From an uncultured Chlorobiaceae bacterium (GTDB taxonomy: Bacteria; Bacteroidota; Chlorobiia; Chlorobiales; Chlorobiaceae): 64,000 nt of DNA. Of this stretch, positions 52,399 through 61,883 are shown piece by piece. The stretch lies in NCBI GenBank assembly GCA_903843305.1, contig CAIMPI010000035.1, positions 1-64,000 of the forward strand, given 5' to 3'. Position numbers and translations under genes: made by a program. Within the stretch, counting starts at the first letter, position 1; every line of letters starts with the position of its first letter. The notes below the pieces were generated by a model. That model made no database searches and had not been told where the DNA came from. It was given only the letters and a program-made list of their open reading frames with translations.

Positions 52399-53760
52399 TT
52401 AATTTCCGAACCTGCTTAGAAGCTTTTCAGCAACCAGCCTTCCGCTCAGTGCCGCCCCCTCCATAGAGGCCAGATAGTGCTGATCGGTGTAATCTCCCGC
52501 AAGAAAAAAGTTTTTGATCGGGCTGATCTGGTCAGGGCGGAATTTGTCGACATCCGGGACGGCTTTGTAAACAGACTGGGGAATTTTGACAATAGTTGAT
52601 TTAAGCAGTTGGGCGTTGCGGGATTTAGGAAAACGATCATGAATATCTTTCAGGACAAGTTCGGTGATAACCTCGTTGGGCATATCCATCAGTTGATGTG
52701 CTGGTGCCAGCACCAGGCTCATGACACTCCCACCATTTCCCGTACCCATACCCTTCTGAAAATCATCTGGACAGGTGATGGAGACATCGGCAAAGGTAGC
52801 AAAAATAGTGTTTTGCGAAAACATCAGATTATCGGTATTGGTAATTTTCCGGTCAAACCAGAGTTGGCAGTTGACTACTGGACTGCCCACAAATTCATGG
52901 AGATTACGAAAGTACTTGTGTGTAAGCCACTTGAGAGGCAGGATCTTTTTGACATTGTGAACCGGCATTGCTGAGATATAGGCATCAGCTACAACTTTAT
53001 GGCCATCCCGTAGTACAGCCTCTTTTATGGTATCATCACTATTCAGTTCAAACCTGCTAAGTTTTGCATCCACAAAAATGCGCCCGCCCTTGCTCTGGAT
53101 ATACTGGCGCATTGGCTCAATCATTGATTCTCCAGGGTTTTTGCGGAAAAAAGCAAATTTTGTAGCTGTGTAATTTGTGCCGAAATAGTTGAAAATAGTG
53201 ATCATCGGGCGGGCGCTGATGACGTTGGGTTCGATGAAATTCATGGCAAGTGCAATGGCTTTCCAAAGCGTCTGCAATGAATGCTCAGAAGCTCCTTTCA
53301 GGCGATGCCATTCCGAATAAGTCATAGAGTCCTGGCTTCGGAAATAAGCTTCATTGCCGGTAATGGCGGGATAGAGCCCTTTGAGAAGCGAAATTTTGTC
53401 CCAGAAAGTGAGCAAATCAGTTTGCATACCTCCAACCACTTCGGCCCAGGGACTGGGAAGATTGGCTTTTTTGAAAAAAGATTGTTTACCGTCCGGTTCA
53501 GCATAGATCAGTGAATGCTCTTTCCACTGATAATTATTTTCGGCACCCACCCGTTTAAGGTATTTCTGGAGCTGTTCATATCCTCCGAAAACGATATGCA
53601 GTCCCGATTCTATGGAGTCGCCATCACTGTCTTTCCAGACCGAAACTTTCCCTCCAAGGATCTTTCGTTTTTCATAGATCTCTACGGTGTGTCCTCTATC
53701 GACAAGTTCCACTGCTGCGCCAAGGCCTGCTATTCCAGCGCCGAAAATTGCTATTTTCAT
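52399..53760 (-). CDS. crtQ: Carotene desaturase CrtQ-type (zeta-carotene desaturase)
   Basis: A 453-residue flavoprotein. FAD motif IFGAGIAGLGAAVELVDRGH then EIYEKRKILGGKVSVW (residues 3-43), ESGLHIVFGGYEQLQKYLKR typical of the plant/cyanobacterial CrtP/CrtQ branch, and C-terminal FLAGDYTDQHYLASMEGAAL then SGRLVAEKLL. Green sulfur bacteria use this poly-cis pathway with CrtP, CrtQ and CrtH. CrtP is the alternative; the choice of CrtQ rests on the recalled neighbours. It is upstream of the two glycosyltransferases and the CsmH-like gene. Confidence 0.8.
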   Translation of the reverse strand: MKIAIFGAGIAGLGAAVELVDRGHTVEIYEKRKILGGKVSVWKDSDGDSIESGLHIVFGGYEQLQKYLKRVGAENNYQWKEHSLIYAEPDGKQSFFKKANLPSPWAEVVGGMQTDLLTFWDKISLLKGLYPAITGNEAYFRSQDSMTYSEWHRLKGASEHSLQTLWKAIALAMNFIEPNVISARPMITIFNYFGTNYTATKFAFFRKNPGESMIEPMRQYIQSKGGRIFVDAKLSRFELNSDDTIKEAVLRDGHKVVADAYISAMPVHNVKKILPLKWLTHKYFRNLHEFVGSPVVNCQLWFDRKITNTDNLMFSQNTIFATFADVSITCPDDFQKGMGTGNGGSVMSLVLAPAHQLMDMPNEVITELVLKDIHDRFPKSRNAQLLKSTIVKIPQSVYKAVPDVDKFRPDQISPIKNFFLAGDYTDQHYLASMEGAALSGRLVAEKLLSRFGN

Positions 53761-54164
53761 GGTTTTAAAAAAGTTCGGTCGCTTTAAGTAGTTTATTGAG
53801 TATCGTATTTTCCACTAATGCATACAAAAACTGCGACGCAGAGAACATCTTATTCCTGCATTACTCTGTTCTTATAGTCAAATATGAGCACAAGATATTG
53901 AAATATTTTTTATTTGTAAGACATTCATTACCTGCGGATTGCTCTCTCTGTAAAATCAAAAGAAACACTCTGCAAATGCTTTCAGTATAACCAATAACAT
54001 CAGTAATACAGCTAAATTGACAGGGCCCCTAAATTATTTAAGGTATTTATTGAAAAGGTTATGAATTTTAAAGAAATCGATTGTTTTTTTCTTACTATTG
54101 TGTAATTTCTGTCAATTCTTGAAATAAATCGCTGTCAATTCTTGAAATAAATCAAAATTATGTT
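53761..54164. other. AT-rich divergent region between crtQ and lrp
   Basis: About 400 bp. No gene is supported (a 64-residue frame at 53796-53990 has no features). The region ends in the tandem repeat at 54109-54153. Confidence 0.4.
54109..54153 (+). repeat. Tandem 23-bp repeat just upstream of lrp
   Basis: CTGTCAATTCTTGAAATAAA and the next bases occur at 54109-54130 and again, identical over 22 bp, at 54132-54153, ending 11 bp before the lrp ATG. TTGAAA and TAAAT words inside could serve as promoter parts, or the repeats may be a binding site for the Lrp-type product. Confidence 0.6.
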
Positions 54165-54689
54165 ATGTCAGGCCATCTTGATCTGATCGACCTTAAAATC
54201 ATTGAGTCACTTGGTGAAAATGGCAGAGTTCGGTTGAGCGAGCTTGCTGAAGTGGTCGGTCTTTCGATTCCGTCTGTGAGTGAGCGGCTTGACAAGTTAC
54301 AGAAAAACGGTATCATCAAAGGGTTTACCATGGAGGTTGATGAACGCCAGCTTGGTTTTGATATTCATGCTTTTGTCAGGGTCAGGATAGATTCATCCAG
54401 GCACTATAACTCATTTATGGAGCATGTGTTGAAAGAAGACGAAATTATGGAGTGTTTTTCTGTGACTGGCGAAGGGTCTCATATTTTAAAGGTCATGACC
54501 CACAATACAGCATCTCTTGAGCAGTTTCTTTCAAGAATACAGAGTTGGCCAGGTGTTCTTGGAACCAATACCAGTTTCGTGCTTTCCCAGTTGAAGAAGA
54601 ACAAAAAAATCTGTGCAGAAATTGTTCGTAAAAACCTTCAGGACCGGCAGGTGCTGACAACGTTTGATGAAAAAAGATCAAAAAAATAA
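54165..54689 (+). CDS. Lrp/AsnC-family regulator
   Basis: A 174-residue protein. An N-terminal HTH (LDLIDLKIIESLGENGRVRL, SELAEVVGLSIPSVSERLDK) is followed by a RAM/effector domain (about 70-150; VRVRIDSSRHYNSFMEHVLK, VMTHNTASLEQFLSRIQSWP). It is immediately upstream of the type III glutamine synthetase, 46 bp from its start, so it most likely responds to an amino acid and controls nitrogen assimilation. Confidence 0.9.
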   Translation: MSGHLDLIDLKIIESLGENGRVRLSELAEVVGLSIPSVSERLDKLQKNGIIKGFTMEVDERQLGFDIHAFVRVRIDSSRHYNSFMEHVLKEDEIMECFSVTGEGSHILKVMTHNTASLEQFLSRIQSWPGVLGTNTSFVLSQLKKNKKICAEIVRKNLQDRQVLTTFDEKRSKK

Positions 54690-54735
54690 TGTTAGACATG
54701 TTTTCATTTTTTTTAGAGGGGGAGAGGCTAATATC

Positions 54736-56904
54736 ATGCAAATCAACAAGGAGGTTCTTTTGAACAGCGATAGTAAAATTCCGGTTTCCACCTACTTTGG
54801 GTCGATGACTTTTGATCATAAGGCCATGCGTGCGAAGCTGCCCAAAGAGGAGTTTACTGCATTGCAGGATACGATCAAGGCAGGCAAAAAAATAACTGCT
54901 GCGATAGCAGGCGTTGTCGCGCATGGCATGAAAGAGTGGGCTATGGAGAACGGCGCAACCCATTATACCCACTGGTTTCAACCGATGACTGGTTCCACGG
55001 CGGAGAAACATGATGCATTTTTATCAATTGACCGCGATGGTACCCCGATTGAGCGCTTTTCCGGCGAACAGCTCATTCAGGGGGAGCCTGACGCGTCAAG
55101 CTTTCCGTCAGGCGGTATGCGTACCACGTTCGAAGCCCGTGGCTACACCGCATGGGACCCTTCCAGTCCCGCTTTTCTGATGAAGGGTGGAAAAGATCTT
55201 ACCCTTTGTATTCCAACAGTTTTCATCTCCTATCATGGCGAGGCGCTTGATGCTAAAACCCCGCTGTTACGCTCCATGGAAGCTGTCAGCAAGTCTGCCA
55301 TCAGGCTGCTTGAGCTGCTTGGTGTTACGGGTGTCTCCCGTGTAAAAACTTTTGCAGGCTGCGAACAGGAGTATTTCCTGATCGACAAGAAATTCTATTC
55401 CGAACGTCCTGACCTTGTCATGTGCGGACGCACACTTCTTGGTGCTCTTCCACCGAAAGGGCAGCAGCTTGAGGACCATTATTTCGGTTCGATTCCCGAC
55501 CGTGTGCTCGAATTCATGCAGGATGTCGAACATGAGCTCTATTTGCTTGGCATACCTGCCAAGACCCGTCATAACGAGGTCGCTCCGCACCAATTTGAAA
55601 TTGCTCCGATTTTTGAGGAAGCAAATATTGCCGTTGACCACAACTTGCTGGTCATGGAAGTGATGAGAAAGATTGCAGATAAAAAAGGTTTTGCTTTGTT
55701 GCTGGCTGAAAAGCCGTTTGCTGGTATTAACGGTTCAGGCAAGCACAATAACTGGTCAATTGGTACCAATACTGGTCTCAATCTTCTCGATCCGGGTGAT
55801 ACTCCTGAGAAGAATGTTCACTTCCTGGTTTTTCTTGTTGCTGTCCTGAAAGGAGTTTACAAGAGGGCTGATGTACTCAGAATGTCCATAGCGAGCATGG
55901 GCAACGACCACCGTTTGGGTGCCAATGAAGCTCCACCTGCAGTGGTAACTGTCTTCCTTGGCGAGCTGCTCGAAAAAGTGCTTGATGCCATTGAGACTGG
56001 TAAAGTTGATTTGAAAACAGAAAAACAGGTGCTTAATCTCGGTCTTTCACAGGTTCCTGTGGTCAATAAGGACTATACTGACCGTAACCGTACCTCCCCA
56101 TTTGCCTTCACTGGCAACAAGTTTGAGTTCAGGGCGGTTGGTTCATCTCAGGCGGCTTCTGTGCCAAATATGGTGCTGAACACACTTATGGCTGAGGCTG
56201 TTGATGAAATTGCGGATGCTATCATCGCAAAAATCAATGCAGGAAAAGAGAGGGATTTAGCAATTCTTGAAACTCTTCGTGAGCAGATTACCGCAACCAA
56301 ACCGATCCGCTATCAGGGAGATAACTACGCCGAAGCTCTTCAGCAGGCAGCGCGTGAAAGAGGGTTGCCGAACCTGAAGAACACTCCCCAGTCACTCAGA
56401 GTTCTGCTTAAGAAAGATGTCCAGGATATGTTTGTCAAATATGGTGTTCTGAGTGTCCAGGAGATTGATGCTCGTCTGCATATCCGTCTCGAACGCTATG
56501 TCAAGGGTATTGATATCGAAGCCCGTACTCTGCAGCTTATGTTGAAGACGTTCGTGATTCCTGATGTCTCTGAATATCAGGGTGATCTCGGCAACTCTTT
56601 CAATACTCTTTTGTCTGCTGCTGATGCTATTGGTTTGTCTGACAAGGCGCTTCAAAGTCAGGCTGGTAATCTGAAATTGCTCGCTGAAAATTTCTCGACA
56701 TTAATTGACATGACAGCCGAGCTTGATGAAGCTGTTGAAAAAACCGAGACGCTTGCAACCGAGTTCGACAAGGCCGATTACTGTGCTAATGAACTGCTTC
56801 CGTTGATGACAACGGTGCGTGTTGTCGCTGACAAGCTCGAACAGGTTGTTGACCGCAGTCGCTGGCAGCTTCCGACCTATTCGGAAATGCTGTTTGAGCA
56901 CTAA
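54736..56904 (+). CDS. glnN: Type III glutamine synthetase
   Basis: Start at 54736 (MQINKEVLLNSDSKIPVSTY), preceded by GAGGGGGAGAGG; the frame to 54664 overlaps lrp. 722 residues, the GSIII length. Motifs include THYTHWFQPMTGSTAEKHD, AGCEQEYFLIDKKFY, HNEVAPHQFEIAPIFEEANI, NGSGKHNNWSIGTNTGLNLL and NDHRLGANEAPPAVVTVFLG. It condenses glutamate and ammonia. Paired with the Lrp-type regulator. Confidence 0.95.
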   Translation: MQINKEVLLNSDSKIPVSTYFGSMTFDHKAMRAKLPKEEFTALQDTIKAGKKITAAIAGVVAHGMKEWAMENGATHYTHWFQPMTGSTAEKHDAFLSIDRDGTPIERFSGEQLIQGEPDASSFPSGGMRTTFEARGYTAWDPSSPAFLMKGGKDLTLCIPTVFISYHGEALDAKTPLLRSMEAVSKSAIRLLELLGVTGVSRVKTFAGCEQEYFLIDKKFYSERPDLVMCGRTLLGALPPKGQQLEDHYFGSIPDRVLEFMQDVEHELYLLGIPAKTRHNEVAPHQFEIAPIFEEANIAVDHNLLVMEVMRKIADKKGFALLLAEKPFAGINGSGKHNNWSIGTNTGLNLLDPGDTPEKNVHFLVFLVAVLKGVYKRADVLRMSIASMGNDHRLGANEAPPAVVTVFLGELLEKVLDAIETGKVDLKTEKQVLNLGLSQVPVVNKDYTDRNRTSPFAFTGNKFEFRAVGSSQAASVPNMVLNTLMAEAVDEIADAIIAKINAGKERDLAILETLREQITATKPIRYQGDNYAEALQQAARERGLPNLKNTPQSLRVLLKKDVQDMFVKYGVLSVQEIDARLHIRLERYVKGIDIEARTLQLMLKTFVIPDVSEYQGDLGNSFNTLLSAADAIGLSDKALQSQAGNLKLLAENFSTLIDMTAELDEAVEKTETLATEFDKADYCANELLPLMTTVRVVADKLEQVVDRSRWQLPTYSEMLFEH

Positions 56905-56928
56905 AGAGTTATACTGATATGAAACAAA

Positions 56929-56956
56929 GAAGGCTCGCTTTTGCGGGCCTTTTTTA
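56929..56956 (+). terminator. Rho-independent terminator after glnN
   Basis: AAGGCTCGC and GCGGGCCTT pair around TTTT (one mismatch) and are followed by TTTTTATTT. Confidence 0.75.
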
Positions 56957-57045
56957 TTTGGAAAATTTATTTTATTGCAAACATTAAGTTCTGCCTTATT
57001 TTCAAGGTACAACTGCCTTTTTTTCGAAAAAAAATCCTTACCGAT

Positions 57046-57552
57046 ATGCCAGAGGTTTTTCAGTATCCCATGACCTATCCCTCCTTATGGCTTGATTACT
57101 ATTACCTTGTAACATGGTTTCTGAGTATGCTCTTTCTTGCCTTGGTATGGGCGATTTTTTTTCGGTACGGGAAATTTACTTATGGTGTGGATCTTGGCTG
57201 CTTTTGGAAAACAACCGTACTTGTTTTGTTTACTACCGTATCGCTTGGCGGACCTATGTATTACAACACGAAGTTTGCCGGAGAGCATGGTCAGGATGGT
57301 GATTCCATCAAGATTTCCAGCGACAAGCTGCTTTCTATGGATCGCAAAGGCAATCAAAAAAGAGTTGCTCTTTCCGATATTATCTCAATTTATCAGGAGA
57401 GTATAACCTTTAACCCCCCTCCAAAAATATTTATTGTTGCGTCAAAATTTTCTGTAAAAGACTCTGTGTTTGTAACAACAAACCTGCCTGGTTACAAACG
57501 TTTTGTTGCTGAGCTGTCAAAGAGAACCGGTGTTGAAGCAAAGCTTCGCTGA
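57046..57552 (+). CDS. Hypothetical membrane protein
   Basis: Start set at 57046 (MPEVFQYPMTYPSLWLDYYY), because the frame upstream covers the glnN terminator. 168 residues: two hydrophobic helices (YLVTWFLSMLFLALVWAIFF about 20-40 and TTVLVLFTTVSLGGPMYY about 56-74), then a soluble domain of about 90 residues with a PH-like beta pattern (ISSDKLLSMDRKGNQKRVAL, SDIISIYQE). No family recognised. It is followed by coaX, 24 bp away, and is probably cotranscribed. Confidence 0.7.
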   Translation: MPEVFQYPMTYPSLWLDYYYLVTWFLSMLFLALVWAIFFRYGKFTYGVDLGCFWKTTVLVLFTTVSLGGPMYYNTKFAGEHGQDGDSIKISSDKLLSMDRKGNQKRVALSDIISIYQESITFNPPPKIFIVASKFSVKDSVFVTTNLPGYKRFVAELSKRTGVEAKLR

Positions 57553-57576
57553 GCATTTTTTCAAAGACAGGTAATC

Positions 57577-58383
57577 ATGCGTTTTTACGGCAAGCCATCA
57601 TTTCCCGACACGCTGCTTCTGGTTGTTGAAACAGGGAATACAACCACTTCAATGGTGATGTTCAGAGGTGAAACGTGTGTTGAAATGTACAAGGTTTCTT
57701 CAGTGAGTATCTCCAGTCAGGATGGTATTGCAGGGTTGTTTGATCCTCTCATCATGAAGTATCCTGATCTTCGTGATGCGGTGCTCTGCAGTGTTGTGCC
57801 GTCGCTGGAGCAGGCAGCGGGTGATTATCTTCGTCGTAATTTGAGTGGTAAGGTGTTGATGGTCAACTCCACCATACGCCTTCCTTTCATGTTGCACTAC
57901 GATTTGCCTGAATCCTTTGGAGCCGACCGTATAGCACTTTGTGCCCTCACTCAATGGCTCTATCCTGAAAAGGCGGTTATCGCTCTTGATATTGGTACAG
58001 CTATCACCGTTGATGTGCTTGATTCTTCCAGTCACTACCTTGGTGGTCTCATTATGCCGGGTCTTGACCTCATGGCAAAGGTTTTGCATGAACATACGGC
58101 ACGCCTGCCTCTGGTTACTCTTGGGCCTCCTGAAACTCTTCTCGGAAGTTCTACAGTCGATTGTATCAGAAACGGAATTATTCTTGGTTGTGTTTCCAGC
58201 ATGGAGGGAATCATCAGAAAGATTACTTGCTGGCTTCAAGAGGTCTGCCATGAATCGAACATCAGCGTCATTGCGACAGGCGGTAGTGCCCCGCTTATAG
58301 CCAGTATTCTTGATTGCTCTCCAGTGGTTGAAGAGCTGGCGGTAGTAAAGGGGGCACGTTACCTGTTTGAGTTTAATGCCTGA
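57577..58383 (+). CDS. coaX: Type III pantothenate kinase
   Basis: A 268-residue protein of the ASKHA fold: LVVETGNTTTSMVMFRGE (P-loop-like first motif; D replaced by E), the substrate region PESFGADRIALCALTQWLYP and VIALDIGTAITVDVLDSSSH, LGGLIMPGLDLMAKVLHEHT. It catalyses the first step of coenzyme A synthesis. The first motif of CoaX is normally DxGNT; here it is ETGNT, a conservative change at a phosphate-loop residue worth checking. It overlaps the convergent aroB end by 11 bp. Confidence 0.88.
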   Translation: MRFYGKPSFPDTLLLVVETGNTTTSMVMFRGETCVEMYKVSSVSISSQDGIAGLFDPLIMKYPDLRDAVLCSVVPSLEQAAGDYLRRNLSGKVLMVNSTIRLPFMLHYDLPESFGADRIALCALTQWLYPEKAVIALDIGTAITVDVLDSSSHYLGGLIMPGLDLMAKVLHEHTARLPLVTLGPPETLLGSSTVDCIRNGIILGCVSSMEGIIRKITCWLQEVCHESNISVIATGGSAPLIASILDCSPVVEELAVVKGARYLFEFNA

Positions 58384-59473
58384 TTCTTGAATTGATAAAG
58401 AAGGCTTGGCCATCACCAATGGCTTTCATTACCTGCTGATCTTCAACATTTTCTTCAAGCAGAAAAGCCTCGCCAAGTTTTTTCAAAAGCACAAAACGAA
58501 GCTTTTTGTCAAGCTTTTTCTTGTCAGAAAACATGCTTTCAAGGAGCAACCCGCTGTCGATATCGAGAAATCTGCGTTTCACCAGCCCCTTGGGGAACCG
58601 GAACTTCAGCAGAAGGGAAAGGCCACGCTGAAGAGAATTCTGGTCGAGATAGCCAAGGTCGTGTGACAAAAAGAGGGCGCAGACCATACCGATGGTAACC
58701 GCTTCACCGTGTCGCAGGTGACGGTACTCAGCCAGCTTTTCCAGTCCGTGTGCAAAGGTGTGGCCGAAATTGAGGGTTGCCCGAAGTCCATCGGTTTCTC
58801 TAAAATCCTTTTTTACAACAACATCCTTTATAAAAGCGCTTTTTTTGACGGCCTCGGTGATGTAAGGTTCCTTCAGGCTTGTAATATCAGCAAAGTGCAG
58901 GTCAAGAAAGTTGAAGAATGGTTCGTCAGCAATAAAACCATATTTCACTACTTCAGCCATTCCAGCAAAGATTTCCCTTTTTGGCAGGGTTGCAAGATAA
59001 GAAGGATCAATCAGCACCAGTTTCGGAGAGTGGAAGAAGCCGATCAAATTTTTGCCGAGAGGGTGGTTGATGGCCACTTTTCCCCCAATGGAGCTGTCCG
59101 TCATGGCAAGCAGTGTTGTGGGAAGCTGGATTACCGGGATGCCCCTGAAATAGCTTGCAGCAATAAATCCACCCAGATCGCCCACAACACCGCCACCCAC
59201 CGCAAGCAGGTTCCAGCTTCGGTCAACATCGGCCTCAATCATGCTGCCGTAAAGGCGGTAGGCAACGCTGAAGCTTTTTGAAGCTTCCCGTGCCGGTATA
59301 ACCAGCTCTTTAAACTGAAATCCCTCATTGCGAAGCATTTCGAGAAGCTTGTCTCCGTAGAGCCTTCGAGTGTGTTCATCGAACAGTACTACGGTTTTTT
59401 TAGAAAGTCCATGGATTTTGAACAACTTATCAAGTCCGGCAATAACCGGTGTTCCGACAATTATTGTGCTCAC
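58373..59473 (-). CDS. aroB: 3-dehydroquinate synthase
   Basis: A 366-residue protein with NAD-binding LLAVGGGVVGDLGGFIAASY, QLPTTLLAMTDSSIGGKVAI, NHPLGKNLIGFFHSPKLVLI, metal-binding HTFAHGLEK and LRHGEAVTIGMVCALFLSHD. It is the second shikimate-pathway enzyme. It lies 17 bp downstream of aroK, probably as an aroK-aroB operon. Confidence 0.95.
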   Translation of the reverse strand: MSTIIVGTPVIAGLDKLFKIHGLSKKTVVLFDEHTRRLYGDKLLEMLRNEGFQFKELVIPAREASKSFSVAYRLYGSMIEADVDRSWNLLAVGGGVVGDLGGFIAASYFRGIPVIQLPTTLLAMTDSSIGGKVAINHPLGKNLIGFFHSPKLVLIDPSYLATLPKREIFAGMAEVVKYGFIADEPFFNFLDLHFADITSLKEPYITEAVKKSAFIKDVVVKKDFRETDGLRATLNFGHTFAHGLEKLAEYRHLRHGEAVTIGMVCALFLSHDLGYLDQNSLQRGLSLLLKFRFPKGLVKRRFLDIDSGLLLESMFSDKKKLDKKLRFVLLKKLGEAFLLEENVEDQQVMKAIGDGQAFFINSRIRH

Positions 59474-59490
59474 GTTTTTTCTTGAATGAT

Positions 59491-60078
59491 TTAATCTTCG
59501 GCAGCGGCGGAAGCATTCCGTACATACCGTTCTATTTTGCGGGTAAGTTCCTCGACCGTTGAGCCGATGCGTTTAACATCGGTCTCAACAGTTATGTTAG
59601 CGCTTTCATAGCGAGGTTCCCGTTTGGAAAGGATGGTTGAGATTTTTTCCTCAATCTCCTCATACGAAAGCTTCCGTCCTTTTTCCCCCTTTAATAACGG
59701 TCTGTCTGTCTTGTTGTAAAGTCTTCTGGAAAGTGTTTTTATGGAGGATTTAAGATAGACAAGTGTGCCTGATTCGTGGATGAGTGCATAAGATCGTTCA
59801 TTTTCCAATACTCCGCCTCCGAGAGAGATTACCAGATTGCTTTTTGCTGCAAGCGTCTTCAGAGTTTCTTCTTCCAGATTTCTGAAACACTGTTCTCCAT
59901 CCTCTGCAAAAATCAGGGTAATTGTTTTTCCCGTATTTTGTTCAATAGTTTGATCAAGGTCAACAAATTCATAGCCAAGCGAGTTCGCCAGGAGCGGTCC
60001 TATAGTCGATTTACCAGATCCACTGAAGCCAGTCAAAAAAATCAGTGAGTGTTCTCTTTTCACGATTACCTGTTCCAA
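59491..60078 (-). CDS. aroK: Shikimate kinase
   Basis: A 195-residue P-loop kinase: Walker A IFLTGFSGSGKSTIGPLLAN, FVDLDQTIEQNTGKTITLIF (D for shikimate and Mg), GGGVLENERS, LKSSIKTLSRRLYNKTDRPL (lid). It phosphorylates shikimate at O3. First gene of aroK-aroB. Confidence 0.94.
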   Translation of the reverse strand: MEQVIVKREHSLIFLTGFSGSGKSTIGPLLANSLGYEFVDLDQTIEQNTGKTITLIFAEDGEQCFRNLEEETLKTLAAKSNLVISLGGGVLENERSYALIHESGTLVYLKSSIKTLSRRLYNKTDRPLLKGEKGRKLSYEEIEEKISTILSKREPRYESANITVETDVKRIGSTVEELTRKIERYVRNASAAAED

Positions 60079-60429
60079 AAAAATGTTTTAACTTGTTTGT
60101 TCCTTCTCTGGTTCAGCTTTGAACCATTGCCATTTTAGCAATATATCCTTTTTCGTCATACACGGTACAGTCTCAGCACATTTTTGACTCCAGCTCAAAA
60201 TATGCTGTATTTTCCCATTGCTTCTGCGGCTGGCAGATGATAAACTCCATGGAAAAAGCCCTGTTTCTTATACTTAATAATACCTTTTTTTGCGTTATTT
60301 ATAATAACATTGAGTTATGAACTGCTCTGGAATGGAAAAGCAAAGTCCCAGGTTAATCCAAAACGTGTCAAAATACTGCCAAACATAACCTATCCCCCGT
60401 TCAACCCATAAGGCTAAACGGATTGTTGA
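60079..60429. other. Intergenic region between aroK and the aminotransferase
   Basis: About 350 bp, divergent promoter space. TATACTTAATAATACC and TTATTTATAATAACAT (60271-60311) are AT-rich and promoter-like. No RNA gene or hairpin recognised. Confidence 0.35.
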
Positions 60430-61641
60430 TTGACGAAACAGATAACCTTCAAGGATTTATTCGTGCCAGAAACAAGCAGGCGAACAAGCCATTTTACAGA
60501 ATCAATTATTCGGAGAATGACCCGCGTGGCTAACGACTGTGCCGCAATCAATCTGTCGCAGGGTTTTCCCGATTTCGATCCGCCCGAAGCGCTGCTTCTT
60601 GCGGCTGAACGCGCAGGCCGACAGGGTCCGCACCAGTATGCGGTGACATGGGGAGCAGCAAATTTCCGTCAGGCTTTTGCCCGCAAACAGTCACGATTCA
60701 TGGGGATTCCCGTTGATCCGGAAACAAACGTGGTGGTGACCTGCGGCAGTACGGAAGCGATGATGGCGGCCATGATGACCGCCTGCAACCCGGGAGACAA
60801 GGTTGTCATCTTTTCGCCGTTCTATGAAAACTATACTGCCGACACCATTCTCACCGGGTCAATTCCTGTTTATGTTCCATTGCGCCCCCCGGAATTTTCC
60901 TTTGATCCTGATGAACTCCGGAAAGCTTTCGAGCAACACCGACCCAAAGCATTGATTCTCTGTAATCCGGGTAATCCAACAGGAAAAGTCTTCTCGCAGA
61001 GTGAACTGGAAATCATCGCAAACCTTGCTATTGAATTCGATGCCTTTGTCATCACTGATGAGGTCTATGAGCACATTGTTTACGCACCGCACACTCACCG
61101 AAGCATCGCAGCTTTGCCGGATATGTTTGAGCGCACCATCACGTGCAGTTCGCTCTCTAAAACCTATTCAATTACCGGATGGAGGCTTGGAACAGTGGTA
61201 GCTGCACCCGCGGTTATCGATGCAATCCGAAAGGTTCATGACTTTCTGACCGTCGGAGCAGCAGCGCCTCTGCAGGAAGCCGCCGTAACAGCGCTTGAAT
61301 TTCCCGATTCCTATTATGATGCGCTTTTGGCGAGTTACACCGAAAAACGGGATATTTTCCTTGGTTGGCTCGACAATGCAGGGCTCTCCTATACGAGGCC
61401 ACAGGGAGCGTATTATGTTATGGTCGATGTTGGTGAATTCGGTGTCACTGATGACGTCTTATTTTGTGAATGGCTGGCACGCACTGTTGGAGTTGCCGCA
61501 GTTCCCGGATCAAGTTTTTTCCGAGAACCGGTTCACAACCTGATCCGCTTTCATTTTGCAAAACAGGCCGAGACTCTCAATGCCGCTGGAGGACGCCTGT
61601 TGACATTACATGCGCAGGCAAAAAATTTCAGCAATCGTTGA
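60430..61641 (+). CDS. Class I/II PLP aminotransferase (AspC/kynurenine type)
   Basis: A 403-residue protein from a TTG at 60430. The first ATG (60517) would remove RRTSHFTESIIRRMTRVAND, which homologues usually keep, so TTG is preferred. Fold-type I motifs: INLSQGFPDFDPPEALLLAA, CGSTEAMMAAMMTACNPGDK, LILCNPGNPTGKVFS, ITDEVYEHIVY, SSLSKTYSITGWRLG with the Schiff-base Lys, and LIRFHFAK with the carboxylate-binding Arg. GQGFPDF-type enzymes include kynurenine/glutamine transaminase K and aspartate aminotransferases; the exact substrate is unclear. Confidence 0.85.
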   Translation: MTKQITFKDLFVPETSRRTSHFTESIIRRMTRVANDCAAINLSQGFPDFDPPEALLLAAERAGRQGPHQYAVTWGAANFRQAFARKQSRFMGIPVDPETNVVVTCGSTEAMMAAMMTACNPGDKVVIFSPFYENYTADTILTGSIPVYVPLRPPEFSFDPDELRKAFEQHRPKALILCNPGNPTGKVFSQSELEIIANLAIEFDAFVITDEVYEHIVYAPHTHRSIAALPDMFERTITCSSLSKTYSITGWRLGTVVAAPAVIDAIRKVHDFLTVGAAAPLQEAAVTALEFPDSYYDALLASYTEKRDIFLGWLDNAGLSYTRPQGAYYVMVDVGEFGVTDDVLFCEWLARTVGVAAVPGSSFFREPVHNLIRFHFAKQAETLNAAGGRLLTLHAQAKNFSNR

Positions 61642-61883
61642 GATTCGCTGGCACGGGAGAGTGATTGCTTTGTGACGCCGTTTTTTGCGAATTCTTCAGA
61701 CATGGGATTAACAATCAAACTGCTTTTCCTTTTGTTCGTTGCGTTATCACCCAAGTGATTTTATATTACGTATTATTTTATCCATCAACACTACAGTTAG
61801 CTTCATGAGTGACCGGAACCCGATTCTCAACAGTCCTTACGAAGCCCCCCAGTTTCATTATGCCACCTAATTTCCCGAGCAAA

